From: an uncultured Holophaga sp.
GTDB taxonomy: Bacteria; Acidobacteriota; Holophagae; Holophagales; Holophagaceae
DNA length: 64,000 nucleotides
Reading direction: 5' to 3'
Assembly (NCBI RefSeq): GCF_963677305.1
Contig: NZ_OY781925.1
Coordinates: 1 to 64,000 of the forward strand
Shown here: positions 1-8,668 of the stretch, piece by piece
Position numbering within the stretch: the stretch's first letter is position 1
Layout: every line of letters begins with the position of its first letter
Position numbers and translations under genes: made by a program
The notes under the pieces: generated by a model
Told to the model about the DNA's origin: nothing
The model's input: only the letters and a program-made list of their open reading frames with translations
Database searches by the model: none

Positions 1-226
1 GTTCCTGCGCATCCCCCTGCTGCGGGTCCTCCTCCTCACCTCCAGGGCCATCGTGGACCGGGTCACCCGGCTGAAGCTGGCCGTCAAGGGCGAGTTCGGC
101 CCGGAGCTCATCGAGCGCCTGAGCCAGCACCTCCAGGTCCCCAAGAACTATATGTTCATCGGCACCCCGGGGGACCACTTCCCCCACCGCCTGGAGTCCC
201 TGGGGGGCGTACGGCTCATCCTCTGA
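1..226 (+). CDS. C-terminal 74 residues of an unidentified protein (5' truncated by window edge)
   Basis: An open frame enters from the left edge in the frame that begins at base 2 and stops with TGA at 224-226. The tail is basic and Leu/Val-rich at first, then ends in a Gly-Thr-Pro-Gly-Asp stretch and a hydrophobic terminus. Codon use is GC-rich at third positions, as in the neighbours, so it is probably real coding sequence. I do not recognise the family from this fragment. The U32 gene starts 29 bases downstream on the same strand. Confidence 0.55.
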   Translation, partial: FLRIPLLRVLLLTSRAIVDRVTRLKLAVKGEFGPELIERLSQHLQVPKNYMFIGTPGDHFPHRLESLGGVRLIL

Positions 227-255
227 GAGAGGGTGCCCACGGGTAGAATGGGGGG

Positions 256-2094
256 ATGGGACTTGAACTGCTCGCCCCCGCCCGCAACGCCGAACAGGGC
301 ATCCTCGCCCTGCGCTGCGGGGCGGACGCGATCTACATGGGCGGCGCCCGCTTCGGGGCCCGCCAAGCCGTCGGCAACGACGCCGCCGCCTTCGCCGAGC
401 TGACCCGGGAGGCCCGTCTCTGGGGCGCCAAGGTCTACGCCACCCTCAACACCGTGCTCTTCGACTCGGAGCTGGAGGAGGCCCGCCGCCAAGCCTGGGC
501 CCTCTTTGAAGCCGGGGTGGACGCCTTCATCATCCAGGACATGGCTTGGCTGGAGCTGGACCTGCCCCCTCTGCCCCTCCACGCCAGCACCCAGGCCGCC
601 TGCGACAGCCCGGAGAAGGTGGCCTTCCTGGCCAGCGCGGGTCTGAGCCGCGCCATCCTGGCCCGGGAGCTGAGCCTGGACGAGATCCGGGCCATCCACC
701 AGGCCGCCGACATTGAGCTGGAGGCCTTTGTCTACGGCGCCCTCTGCGTGGGCGAGAGCGGCCACTGCTACCTGAGCGGCTCCATCTGCGGGCGCAGCGG
801 CAACCGGGGCGAGTGCGCCCAGCCCTGCCGCTCCACCTGGACCCTCCTGGACGCCTCCGGCAAGCCCCTCATCAAGGAGCGCCACCTCCTCAACATCAAG
901 GACCTGGACCTCTCGGAGCACCTGGAGTCCCTGGCGGATACGGGGGTCTGCAGCTTCAAGATCGAAGGCCGCCTCAAGGACGCCGACTACGTGAAAAACG
1001 TGGTCAGCCACCTGCGCCGCCGCATGGATGCCCTGTTGAAGCGCCGTCCAGAGTTCGGAAGAGCCTCCCTGGGCACCGTGAGCCACGGCTTCAGCCCGGA
1101 CCCCGCCAAGACCTTCCAGCGGGGGCTCTCGGACTACCGCATCGAGGGTCGGCGCCAGTCCATGGGCATCCTCGAAGGGGGCCGCCACCTGGGCGAGCCC
1201 GTGGGCACCGTGATGTCCGTGAAGGCAGACCGCCTGGTGCTGGACGCCCCCGCGGACCTGCACCCCGGGGATGGCCTGGCCTTCACCGAGGGGGGCCGCA
1301 TGGCGGGCACCGTGGTGAACGCCGTGGAGGGCCGTCAGGTCTTCGTCCAGGACCCATCGAAGATCCGCCCCGGCACCCGGCTCCACCGCAACCTGGACCA
1401 CGCCTGGCTCAAGGCCCTGCGAGGGGCCAAGGTGGAGCGGCGAATCTCCCTCAGCGCCATCCTGGACTGCAGCGGGACCGAAGTGCGCCTCCGCCTCCAG
1501 GACCCCACGGGCCTCCAGGCTGAAGCCACTCTCGAAGGCCCCTTTGAGGGGCCCAAGGATGAAGGAGCCAACGCCACCGCCCAGCGGGAAGCCCTGGGAC
1601 GCCTGGGGGGGACGCCCTTCAGCCTGGAGGACCTGAGCATCCAGGGCAGTGTCTTCATCCCGGTGGCCCGCCTCAACGCCCTGCGCCGGGAGGCCACCGC
1701 CGCCCTGGAGGCCCTGCGGGTGGCGCCCCACCCCCGGGAGGAACGGCGGGCCGTGACCCAGCTCGGCCCCCTGCCCGAGACGGGCCTGGGCTTCACCTGG
1801 AACATCGCCAACCGTGCGGCCCGGGCCTTCTACGAGAAGGCGGGGGGCCAGGTGCTGGAGGGGGCCGCCGAGCTCCAGGCGGACCTCACGGGCCGGGTGC
1901 TGATGACCACCCGCCACTGCCTGCGCTTCGAGATGGGCTGGTGCGCTGTGCACCCCAACCCCGACCCCTGGAAGCGCATGGCCGAGCCCAAGGGCCCCCT
2001 CTTCATCGAGAACGGCGCGACCCGGCTGGAGTGCCGCTTCGACTGCGCCCGCTGCCGCATGGAGCTGGTGCTCTGCAGCCGGAAGTCCTCATGA
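256..2094 (+). CDS. U32 family peptidase-like protein (TrhP/RlhA-type RNA hydroxylation family)
   Basis: A 612-residue member of peptidase family U32. The N-terminal half is a TIM-barrel-like domain starting MGLELLAPARN. The family signature is present near residues 157-176 (EAFVYGALCVGESGHCYLS), followed by a cysteine-containing GRSGNRGECAQPCR segment. The middle and C-terminal part resembles the DUF3656 region of long U32 proteins, and the protein ends in a CRFDCARC cysteine cluster that could hold iron-sulfur. Characterised long homologues (E. coli RlhA, TrhP) hydroxylate 23S rRNA or tRNA rather than cleaving collagen, so an RNA-modification role is more likely than proteolysis. Which RNA is the target cannot be told from sequence. 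The stop codon overlaps the next gene (ATGA). Confidence 0.85.
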   Translation: MGLELLAPARNAEQGILALRCGADAIYMGGARFGARQAVGNDAAAFAELTREARLWGAKVYATLNTVLFDSELEEARRQAWALFEAGVDAFIIQDMAWLELDLPPLPLHASTQAACDSPEKVAFLASAGLSRAILARELSLDEIRAIHQAADIELEAFVYGALCVGESGHCYLSGSICGRSGNRGECAQPCRSTWTLLDASGKPLIKERHLLNIKDLDLSEHLESLADTGVCSFKIEGRLKDADYVKNVVSHLRRRMDALLKRRPEFGRASLGTVSHGFSPDPAKTFQRGLSDYRIEGRRQSMGILEGGRHLGEPVGTVMSVKADRLVLDAPADLHPGDGLAFTEGGRMAGTVVNAVEGRQVFVQDPSKIRPGTRLHRNLDHAWLKALRGAKVERRISLSAILDCSGTEVRLRLQDPTGLQAEATLEGPFEGPKDEGANATAQREALGRLGGTPFSLEDLSIQGSVFIPVARLNALRREATAALEALRVAPHPREERRAVTQLGPLPETGLGFTWNIANRAARAFYEKAGGQVLEGAAELQADLTGRVLMTTRHCLRFEMGWCAVHPNPDPWKRMAEPKGPLFIENGATRLECRFDCARCRMELVLCSRKSS

Positions 2095-3347
2095 GCTGGG
2101 ATGTGATCGTGGTGGGGGGCGGCCCCGCGGGGCTCCTCGCAGCGGGACGCGCCGCCCAGCTGGGGGCCCGCACCCTCCTGCTGGAGAAGATGGAGAAGCC
2201 GGGGCGCAAGCTGCGCATCACCGGCAAGGGCCGCTGCAACCTCACCAACATGAAGCCCCTGGAGGAGCACCTCCAGGAGATCCAGCCGGAGCCCCGCTTT
2301 CTGCGCCAGGCCTACGGGGCCTTCTTCGCCCAGGACCTGGTGGACCTCCTGGCCGGGGTGGGCCTGGAGACCACCGTGGAGCGGGGAGCCCGGGTCTTTC
2401 CCACCAGCGGGAAGGCCTGGGATGCAGCCGAGGCCCTGGTCGCCTGGGCCCGGCAACAGGGCACCGAGCTCCGCTGCCAGAGCCCGGTGGAGGCCCTGCT
2501 CCTGGACGGAGACCCTATCCGGGGCGTGCGCGCCGAGGGCCGGGAGCTGGAGGCCGCCGCCGTCATCCTTGCCACCGGGGGGCTCTCCTACCCCCTTACG
2601 GGCTCGACAGGGGATGGTTACGGCTTCGCCCGTTCTGCCGGGCACACCATCACACCGTTGCGCCCCTCCCTGGTGGCCCTGGAGACCCGCCCTGCCTGGC
2701 CCGCCGCCCAAGGGCAGGGCCTTCGCAACATCGAGCTGAGCCTCTGGATCGAGGGCAGGAAGCAGGCGACGGAGTTCGGGGAGGCCACCTTCACAGAGAA
2801 GGGCCTGGATGGCCCCACGGTACTGCGGGTGAGCCGGAGGGTGGTGGATGCCCTGGCCGCCGGGTGCAGGGTGGAGCTGAGCCTGGACCTCAAGCCTGCC
2901 CTGGACCCCGACAAGCTGGATGCCCGCCTCCTGCGCGAGATCAGCGAGCGCAAGGGACAGAAGCTGGGTGACCTGCTGCGCGGCTTCCTGCCGCCCCCCC
3001 TGGTGCTCCCCTTCGCCCAGGCACTTGGCCTGGGCCCCTCCGCCCCCCTGGATCGCATCACGGCCCCTCTCCGGAAGAGGCTGGTGCATCTCCTGAAGGA
3101 ACTGCGCTTCGAGGCCAAGGGCCACGGCAGCTGGGAGCGGGCTGTCGTCACCGCCGGGGGCGTCTCCCTCAAGGAGATCCACCCCGCCACCCTGGCCTCC
3201 CGCAAGGTGGCGGGGCTCTTCTTCGCCGGAGAGCTGCTGGACCTGGACGCCAACACCGGCGGCTACAACCTCCAGATCGCCTTCAGCACCGGCTGGTTGG
3301 CAGGGGAGGCGGCGGCGAAGGCCGCCCTCACCTCCCGCGGCGCCTAA
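2091..3347 (+). CDS. NAD(P)/FAD-dependent oxidoreductase, YhiN/HI0933 family
   Basis: A 418-residue flavoprotein. The N-terminus holds a Rossmann FAD-binding motif (VVGGGPAGLLAAGRAA) followed by EKMEKPGRKLRITGKGRCN, which is diagnostic of the HI0933/YhiN family. The C-terminal GELLDLDANTGGYNLQIA segment is the usual FAD-contact end of this family. The ATG at 2091 was chosen because it overlaps the U32 stop as ATGA, which indicates translational coupling; the open frame extends further upstream but only inside the U32 gene. The substrate is unknown. The family includes BaiN-type enzymes, but the sequence does not single out bile acids. Confidence 0.85.
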   Translation: MSWDVIVVGGGPAGLLAAGRAAQLGARTLLLEKMEKPGRKLRITGKGRCNLTNMKPLEEHLQEIQPEPRFLRQAYGAFFAQDLVDLLAGVGLETTVERGARVFPTSGKAWDAAEALVAWARQQGTELRCQSPVEALLLDGDPIRGVRAEGRELEAAAVILATGGLSYPLTGSTGDGYGFARSAGHTITPLRPSLVALETRPAWPAAQGQGLRNIELSLWIEGRKQATEFGEATFTEKGLDGPTVLRVSRRVVDALAAGCRVELSLDLKPALDPDKLDARLLREISERKGQKLGDLLRGFLPPPLVLPFAQALGLGPSAPLDRITAPLRKRLVHLLKELRFEAKGHGSWERAVVTAGGVSLKEIHPATLASRKVAGLFFAGELLDLDANTGGYNLQIAFSTGWLAGEAAAKAALTSRGA

Positions 3348-3364
3348 ACCAGGGAGGACCTGCC

Positions 3365-5566
3365 ATGCGTAGACCAGCCGCCGTCCCGGCGACCCCTGAT
3401 GGAGAGTCCATGAAGTCCCTGCCAGCTGCCCTCACCCTCCTCACGACCACGGCCCTGGCGGCTCAAAGCAGCCTTCCGGTACCCGTGACCCGGAAGGGGG
3501 ATGTGGTGGACGACTACTTTGGCACCAAGGTGGCCGACCCCTACCGCTGGCTGGAGGATGACAACAGCGCCGAAACCAGGGCCTGGGTGAAGGCCCAGAA
3601 CAAGGTAACGGATGCCTACCTCGCAGGCATTCCGGAGCGGAAGGCCATCCAGGCTCGCATGACCGCCCTCTGGAACTACGAAAAGTTCAGCGCCCCCTCC
3701 AAGAAGGGGAATCGCTATTTCTACAGCCACAACACGGGGCTCCAGAGCCAGAACGTGATCTTCGTGACCGAGGATCCCAAGGCCCCCGGACGGGTCCTGC
3801 TGGACCCCAACACCCTCAGCAAGGAGGGCACCGTGGCCCTCTCGGGCCTGAGCCTTACGGAGGATGGGCGCCTCCTGGCCTATGCCATCTCCGTGGCCGG
3901 TTCCGACTGGCAGACCTGGAAGGTCAGGGACGTGGCCACGGGCCAGGATCTCCCTGATGAGGTGAACTGGGCCAAGTCCAGCGGGGCCGCCTGGCTGAAG
4001 AATGGCAGTGGTTTCTTCTACAGCCGCTATGACGCGCCGAAGGAGGGGGACGCCCTCAAGGGCATCAACCAGAACCACCAGGTCTTCTTCCACAGACTGG
4101 GCACCCCCCAGGCTCAGGACCGCCTGGTCTACGCCCGCCCGGACCAGCCCGAGTGGTACCTCCACGCGGGGGTCACGGATGACGGCCGCTGGCTGGTCAT
4201 CACCGCCGCCAAGGGCACCGATCCGAGAACCTCCGTCTTCCTGCAGGACCTGGACCAGCCGGGAGCCGGGGTAGAGCCCTTTCTGACAACCATGGATGCG
4301 TCCTACGAAGTCGAGGACAACGAGGGGGACACCTTCTTCGTGCGCACGGATAAGGATGCCCCCCGCTACCGTCTCCTGGCCATCCCGCGGGAGCACCCGG
4401 AGCCCGCCGCATGGCGAGAGATTCTGCCCCAGGGGCGGAACCGGGATGTGCTCCAGGGGGTCTCCTTCACCGGAGGACGCCTGGTGGCCACCTGGATGAG
4501 GGATGCCCACTCTGCCATCGAGTTCTATGACCGGGCTGGGCACTTCCAGTCGGAGCTGAAGCTCCCCACCCTGGGCAGCGCCGGGGGCTTCGGGGGCAAG
4601 CGGGATGAGATGGAGGCCTTCTACACCTTCACCTCCTTCGCCCAGCCCCCCACCATCTACCGCTATGACTTCCGCACCGGGAAGAGCGAGGTCTTCCGGG
4701 AGTCCAGGGTGGCCTTCGACCCGGGGGCCTATGAAACCGAACAGGTCTTCTACCCCAGCAAGGACGGCACGAAGATCCCCCTGTTCCTGGTGCATCGCAA
4801 GGGGCTGAAGCTGGATGGGCAGAACCCCACCCTGCTTTACGGCTACGGCGGCTTCAACATCTCCCTCACCCCCTCCTTCTCCGTCCCCACCCTGGTCTGG
4901 CTGGAGATGGGCGGTGTCTACGCCATGGCGAACCTGCGGGGGGGCGGCGAGTACGGCATGGACTGGTACAACGCCGGGCGCCTGGACAAGAAGCAGAATG
5001 TCTTCGATGACTTCATCGCCGCCGGGGAGTGGCTCGTCGCCAAGGGCTATACCTCTACTCCCCGCCTAGCCATCCAGGGAGGCTCCAATGGTGGACTCCT
5101 GGTAGGGGCCTGCCTCACCCAGCGCCCGGAGCTCTGGGGCGCGGCCCTGCCCGCGGTGGGGGTCATGGATATGCTGCGCTTCCACAAGTTCACCCTGGGA
5201 TGGGGCTGGAAGAGCGACTACGGCAGCAGCGAGACCCAGGCGGGCTTCAACACCCTCATCAAGTACAGCCCCCTGCAGAACATCCACCCGGGCACAAAGT
5301 ATCCCCCCACTCTGGTGAGCACCAGCGACCACGACGACCGGGTGGTACCCGCCCACAGCCACAAGTTCACGGCCACCCTCCAGGCGGCCCAGGGCGGCAG
5401 CGCCCCCATCCTCACCCGAATCGAGACCAACGCGGGGCATGGCGCGGGCAAACCGACAGCCATGCTCATCGCCGAGCGGGCGGACCTCTGGACCTTCCTC
5501 CTCAAGAACCTGGGCTTCAGCCTGCCCATGGGCTTCGGAAGCCAGACCCATTTATCCCCGCGCTGA
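3365..5566 (+). CDS. Secreted prolyl oligopeptidase family serine peptidase (S9A)
   Basis: This is a prolyl oligopeptidase. An N-terminal seven-bladed propeller begins DPYRWLED and is followed by an alpha/beta hydrolase domain. The nucleophile is in GGSNGGLL (Ser574 from the first start), the acid in STSDHDDRVVP and the histidine in NAGHGAG. Two starts are credible: ATG 3365 with AGGGAGG seven bases upstream, and ATG 3410 with GGAG five bases upstream. The second begins directly with a signal peptide (MKSLPAALTLLTTTALAAQS), so the mature protein is periplasmic or exported either way. It would cleave short proline-containing peptides. Length about 718-733 residues, normal for the family. Confidence 0.93.
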   Translation: MRRPAAVPATPDGESMKSLPAALTLLTTTALAAQSSLPVPVTRKGDVVDDYFGTKVADPYRWLEDDNSAETRAWVKAQNKVTDAYLAGIPERKAIQARMTALWNYEKFSAPSKKGNRYFYSHNTGLQSQNVIFVTEDPKAPGRVLLDPNTLSKEGTVALSGLSLTEDGRLLAYAISVAGSDWQTWKVRDVATGQDLPDEVNWAKSSGAAWLKNGSGFFYSRYDAPKEGDALKGINQNHQVFFHRLGTPQAQDRLVYARPDQPEWYLHAGVTDDGRWLVITAAKGTDPRTSVFLQDLDQPGAGVEPFLTTMDASYEVEDNEGDTFFVRTDKDAPRYRLLAIPREHPEPAAWREILPQGRNRDVLQGVSFTGGRLVATWMRDAHSAIEFYDRAGHFQSELKLPTLGSAGGFGGKRDEMEAFYTFTSFAQPPTIYRYDFRTGKSEVFRESRVAFDPGAYETEQVFYPSKDGTKIPLFLVHRKGLKLDGQNPTLLYGYGGFNISLTPSFSVPTLVWLEMGGVYAMANLRGGGEYGMDWYNAGRLDKKQNVFDDFIAAGEWLVAKGYTSTPRLAIQGGSNGGLLVGACLTQRPELWGAALPAVGVMDMLRFHKFTLGWGWKSDYGSSETQAGFNTLIKYSPLQNIHPGTKYPPTLVSTSDHDDRVVPAHSHKFTATLQAAQGGSAPILTRIETNAGHGAGKPTAMLIAERADLWTFLLKNLGFSLPMGFGSQTHLSPR

Positions 5567-5755
5567 TGGATCCGCTCCCATGGAGCACAATCTGGACCAT
5601 CCCCCTCAGGCCCTTCGCCCGCTCTGCTCCTTCCTGTACCCGAGTTCCGAAGTCCTGGCCGGGGATCGGCGGCTTTTCAGGGAATACCGAAAGAAGAGGG
5701 ACCGCCTGTTGTAAAGTGTTTCCAAAGCCCCCCTCCCCTCTTCCATGGAAGCCCA

Positions 5756-6637
5756 TTGCCGCGGATCCTCCGAGCCCTCGCTCTGTGCATGACCCTGGCC
5801 ATCTGCGTCACGGGCGGAGCCGCCAACAGGATCCGCATCGGCTTCTCCATGGCCTCCTTCCCCGATGTGGCTTCCCAGGATGCCCGATCGGCCCTGGACA
5901 TCTGGAACCAGGAGCTCAACACCCGGTACCGCTCCTATGGCGAGATCACCACGACTCTCTACCCCTCTGCGGAAGCCATGGCTGCGGAACTGGACAGGGG
6001 CGGCCTGGACCTGCTCATCCTGGCCACCGTGGACTATCTGCGGTTGGAGGACAGACTGGACGCGGATCTGGGATTCTTGGCCACCCGGGGTTCCCTGGGC
6101 TTTGACCGATTCCTTCTGGTGGCCCGCCAGGAGACGAAGGGTGGAGGTCTCCAGAGCCTGCGGGGGAGCCGCTTCACGTACGTCAGGCAGGAGGAGGTGG
6201 GACTTCTCTATCTCAACCATGCTCTCCTCACGCAGCACGCCCCGGAAATGGACCGCTTCTTCGCCTCGACCAAGCCGGTCGCCAAGTCCAGCCTCGCCCT
6301 GAACAGCGTCTACTTCGGCCAGGCAGACCTCTGCCTGGTCACGGAGAGCGCCTACCGCACCATGACCACCATGAACCCCGCTTTTGGACGCCGGACACGG
6401 ATCATCCAGACCTCCTCCCAGTTCCCCACCAGCGTCTCGCTCTTCCGGCGGGACTATCCCATGGCCATGCGCAACAGGATCGTAGAGATGGTGAACGCCC
6501 TGAGGACCTATCCCAGGGGTGCCCAGCTCCTGGCGCTCTTCAGGGTCACGGGTGTCCAGCCCGGTGAAAAGGCCATGTTGGCGGAGCTCCGCCGTATCTT
6601 CAGGGATTACCGCCAGATGAAGGGCCGTCTCCTCTGA
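5756..6637 (+). CDS. PhnD-like phosphate/phosphonate-type periplasmic binding protein
   Basis: A 293-residue protein with an N-terminal signal peptide (hydrophobic LRALALCMTLAICVTGGA) and the fold pattern of PhnD/TctC-type solute-binding proteins. Features include an IRIGFSMASFPDV opening, a LDLLILATVDYLRL strand, and the LDRFLLVARQ and SLFRRDYP segments. The start is TTG at 5756; an in-frame ATG at 5789 would remove most of the signal peptide. No ABC permease lies nearby. Many orphan PhnD-like proteins serve as sensors or as detached domains of signalling proteins, so a ligand-sensing role is as likely as transport. The ligand is unknown. Confidence 0.65.
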   Translation: MPRILRALALCMTLAICVTGGAANRIRIGFSMASFPDVASQDARSALDIWNQELNTRYRSYGEITTTLYPSAEAMAAELDRGGLDLLILATVDYLRLEDRLDADLGFLATRGSLGFDRFLLVARQETKGGGLQSLRGSRFTYVRQEEVGLLYLNHALLTQHAPEMDRFFASTKPVAKSSLALNSVYFGQADLCLVTESAYRTMTTMNPAFGRRTRIIQTSSQFPTSVSLFRRDYPMAMRNRIVEMVNALRTYPRGAQLLALFRVTGVQPGEKAMLAELRRIFRDYRQMKGRLL

Positions 6638-6639
6638 GT

Positions 6640-6972
6640 TCAGGCGACGGCCTCACCCACCGCCGCCAGCAGGCTGGCCGCCGAATCCATCAGCCCCCTG
6701 AAGTCCTCCAGATGCCCCAGGGAGCGCGACACGGCCTCCAACCCGGCCTTCAACGCCGCTTCTTCGGCCTGCATGGGCTTCAGAATCGCAACCAGGGCCG
6801 CATTCCCCAGCAGGACGCGGGCCTCCTGGAGGCGGAGCATGAGCGCCAGGGCCCGTGCCCTGTCAGCAGGCTCCGCGTTCCCAAGACGGGCGTCCCACTC
6901 GGGTGAGCTCATGGCCAGGAGCAGGTCCCCCAGGACCTTCAGCACTTCTGCATGAATCCGGACCTGGTCCAC
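6640..6972 (-). CDS. Hypothetical helical protein, 110 residues
   Basis: A small Ala/Leu-rich, mostly helical protein with no recognised domain and no membrane segment or signal. It starts with GTG at 6972, preceded by a strong AGGAGG ribosome-binding site five bases upstream, which supports it as a real gene. It lies 9 bases downstream of the lipoprotein gene, so the two are probably co-transcribed and may act together. No function is suggested by the sequence. Its 3' end is 2 bases from the end of the convergent PhnD-like gene. Confidence 0.6.
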   Translation of the reverse strand: MDQVRIHAEVLKVLGDLLLAMSSPEWDARLGNAEPADRARALALMLRLQEARVLLGNAALVAILKPMQAEEAALKAGLEAVSRSLGHLEDFRGLMDSAASLLAAVGEAVA

Positions 6973-6981
6973 GGGACCTCC

Positions 6982-7866
6982 TCAGGGTTCGGGTGCGGTA
7001 CGCAGCTGCCGGGCAAGCCCTTCCAGGTCCACTGCCCCCTCCGAGAGGCGGGCCAGGGTCCCGGGGGCCAGCCGATCCTCCACCAGCTGCTCGAAGGACT
7101 TCCGGAGCAGCGCAGCCTGCGCGGCAGCGTCGCCTGCAGAACGGGCGGCCACCCCCTTCAGCAGCAGGGCCTTCCGACGGGCGGCCCAGGTGGAGGGAAG
7201 CGCGGCTGTGGCCTGGGCGTAGGGCTCGACCACCCCCGCCGTCTCATCCAGGTTGAGGGTGAGGGCCAGATCCTCTGAGAGAGCCAAACCGAGCGCCTTC
7301 AGGGCCGCCTCCTGCAGGAGGAGCTCCCGGTGGATGTGGGCGGAGCGGGCCTTGAGCTCCCGGTCCAGGCCCCGCACCTGGACGGCCTTCACCACGGGCG
7401 CAGTGGCCTCCTCCAGCAGCCCGCCGACCCGCACCGACCCCAGCGTGGCCTCGGTCAAGCCAGGGCGTAGGGCCTCCAGGGCCTCGCAGTCCGCCTTCAG
7501 GGAGGAGGAAAGGGCGTCGCCCTCGCCGGAGGCAGCCAGGGCAGCCAGCCCGTCCAGATAGGACTGGAGGAGGCTCCCCTGCTTCTCCAGATCCCCCAGG
7601 AGCCCAAGGCGCTTCTGCAGAGCCCGGTCATGGGCGAGGACCTCTTGGCGCCGGCCCTCCGTATCCAGAGCCTCCCGGCCCCGGAGCAGGACGGCACTGT
7701 CGGCCTCGATGGCGGCCTCCCGCGAGGCCTGGATGAAGGATGCGGTGGCCTTCACCGAGGCCGAGCCCGCCCGGGCAAAGCCCTGATAGCGATCCAGGAC
7801 GGGCTGCTGGCAGCCCGACGCCATGAGCAACACCATGAGGCTGCTGAGCAGAGCCCTGCCTGCCAT
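6982..7866 (-). CDS. Hypothetical lipoprotein, coiled-coil rich
   Basis: A 294-residue predicted lipoprotein. The start ATG at 7866 gives a short hydrophobic leader ending in a lipobox (LMASGC), so the mature protein would be acylated at that cysteine and tethered to a membrane. The open frame extends another 67 codons upstream, but that part is Arg/Pro-rich and lacks a leader. The rest is Ala/Leu/Glu/Arg-rich with long predicted helices. No family was recognised. It is followed by a 110-residue helical protein in the same operon. The region upstream, towards 8103, is AT-rich around 8069-8112 and probably carries the promoter. Confidence 0.65.
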   Translation of the reverse strand: MAGRALLSSLMVLLMASGCQQPVLDRYQGFARAGSASVKATASFIQASREAAIEADSAVLLRGREALDTEGRRQEVLAHDRALQKRLGLLGDLEKQGSLLQSYLDGLAALAASGEGDALSSSLKADCEALEALRPGLTEATLGSVRVGGLLEEATAPVVKAVQVRGLDRELKARSAHIHRELLLQEAALKALGLALSEDLALTLNLDETAGVVEPYAQATAALPSTWAARRKALLLKGVAARSAGDAAAQAALLRKSFEQLVEDRLAPGTLARLSEGAVDLEGLARQLRTAPEP

Positions 7867-8102
7867 CCCCGGCCCCCTGCAAGGAAAAGCCCTCTGGGGG
7901 GGCCGAGAGGGAAGACGTTCGGGGTGGCGCCTCAGCCCCACCCCACCCAGGAGAGCGGCCACCCCCCTGGCTGCCGCACGCCCTGCCCCTGCCGGCGTCA
8001 GCCAGCAGCACGACAACAAGCCTTTGCGACAGACCCCCATGGCCAGCCCCCAACAGGGTCTGACCATGTTAAACTATTTTTACTATTCAAACATCAAAAC
8101 AT

Positions 8103-8261
8103 TCAAAAGAGCTGAACGTCGGAGAATTCCCCGAAGAGACGCCGCCAGGGGATGAAGAAGATCCGCAGGACACTGGTGTGCCTCCTCCGCTCGAAGACAT
8201 TCTTCCTCCGCTCGGGGAAGGCCTTGCCGATCCTGGGGGTATGGGATTGCCGCCGATCCAT
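8103..8261 (-). CDS. Small basic protein, 52 residues
   Basis: A short open frame starting at ATG 8261, preceded by an almost perfect Shine-Dalgarno sequence (GGAGGTGA, five bases before the ATG). The peptide is strongly basic, with ERRKN and ERRRH clusters, and its second half is aromatic and hydrophobic (VLRIFFIPWRRLFGEF). No family is recognised. The ribosome-binding site and isolated position support it as a real gene. It might be a nucleic-acid-binding or membrane-associated peptide, but that is a guess from composition only. Confidence 0.45.
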   Translation of the reverse strand: MDRRQSHTPRIGKAFPERRKNVFERRRHTSVLRIFFIPWRRLFGEFSDVQLF

Positions 8262-8326
8262 CGTGTCACCTCCATCAGGGGCACAGCCCACTTCAGGATG
8301 AGGCATTCCCGTTTCCCGACAAGGGC

Positions 8327-8629
8327 CTATGCCTCCAGCTTGGCCTTCACGCTCGCCACCTTATCGGCCATGCGCTGGACCTTGTCGGTACGGGTGCCCA
8401 GGGAGACCGTGGTCTGGATCCGCGGCACCCCCAGGGCATGGAGCCGCTCATGGCAACCCTTGATGGCCGCCAGGACCGCATCCCACTCCCCCTCGATGTT
8501 GGTGCCGTTGGCGTGGAGCTCGAAGTTCAGGCCTGTGGTGGCCAGGTAGCGCTCGATCTCGGCCACGTAGGGCGAGGCCGAGACGCCCACCCCCAGAGCG
8601 ATGACCGTGAATCCGGCGATGACATGCAT
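8327..8629 (-). CDS. MTH1187/YkoF-type thiamine-binding protein (DUF77)
   Basis: A 100-residue protein matching the DUF77 thiamine-binding family. It shows an MHVIAGFTVIALGVGVSASPYV opening, ATTGLNFELHANGTNIEGEWD in the middle, and a C-terminal helical stretch with RIQTTVSLGTRTDK. Family members form ferredoxin-like tetramers and bind thiamine or a hydroxymethylpyrimidine moiety. The start ATG at 8629 has AGGAGGT six bases upstream. No thiamine genes are adjacent, so its partner is unknown. Confidence 0.85.
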   Translation of the reverse strand: MHVIAGFTVIALGVGVSASPYVAEIERYLATTGLNFELHANGTNIEGEWDAVLAAIKGCHERLHALGVPRIQTTVSLGTRTDKVQRMADKVASVKAKLEA

Positions 8630-8668
8630 GGCACACCTCCTCCCTCCAGGATAGGCGCTGAAAAAGGA

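Noticed and set aside
148..1953. A 601-codon antisense frame over the U32 gene
   Set aside because: Shadow of the plus-strand gene; low-complexity Gly/Ala/Val/Glu composition with no motif.
5567..5755. A small gene between the prolyl oligopeptidase and the PhnD-like gene
   Set aside because: Open frames here have no ribosome-binding site and overlap flanking genes; nothing convincing was seen.
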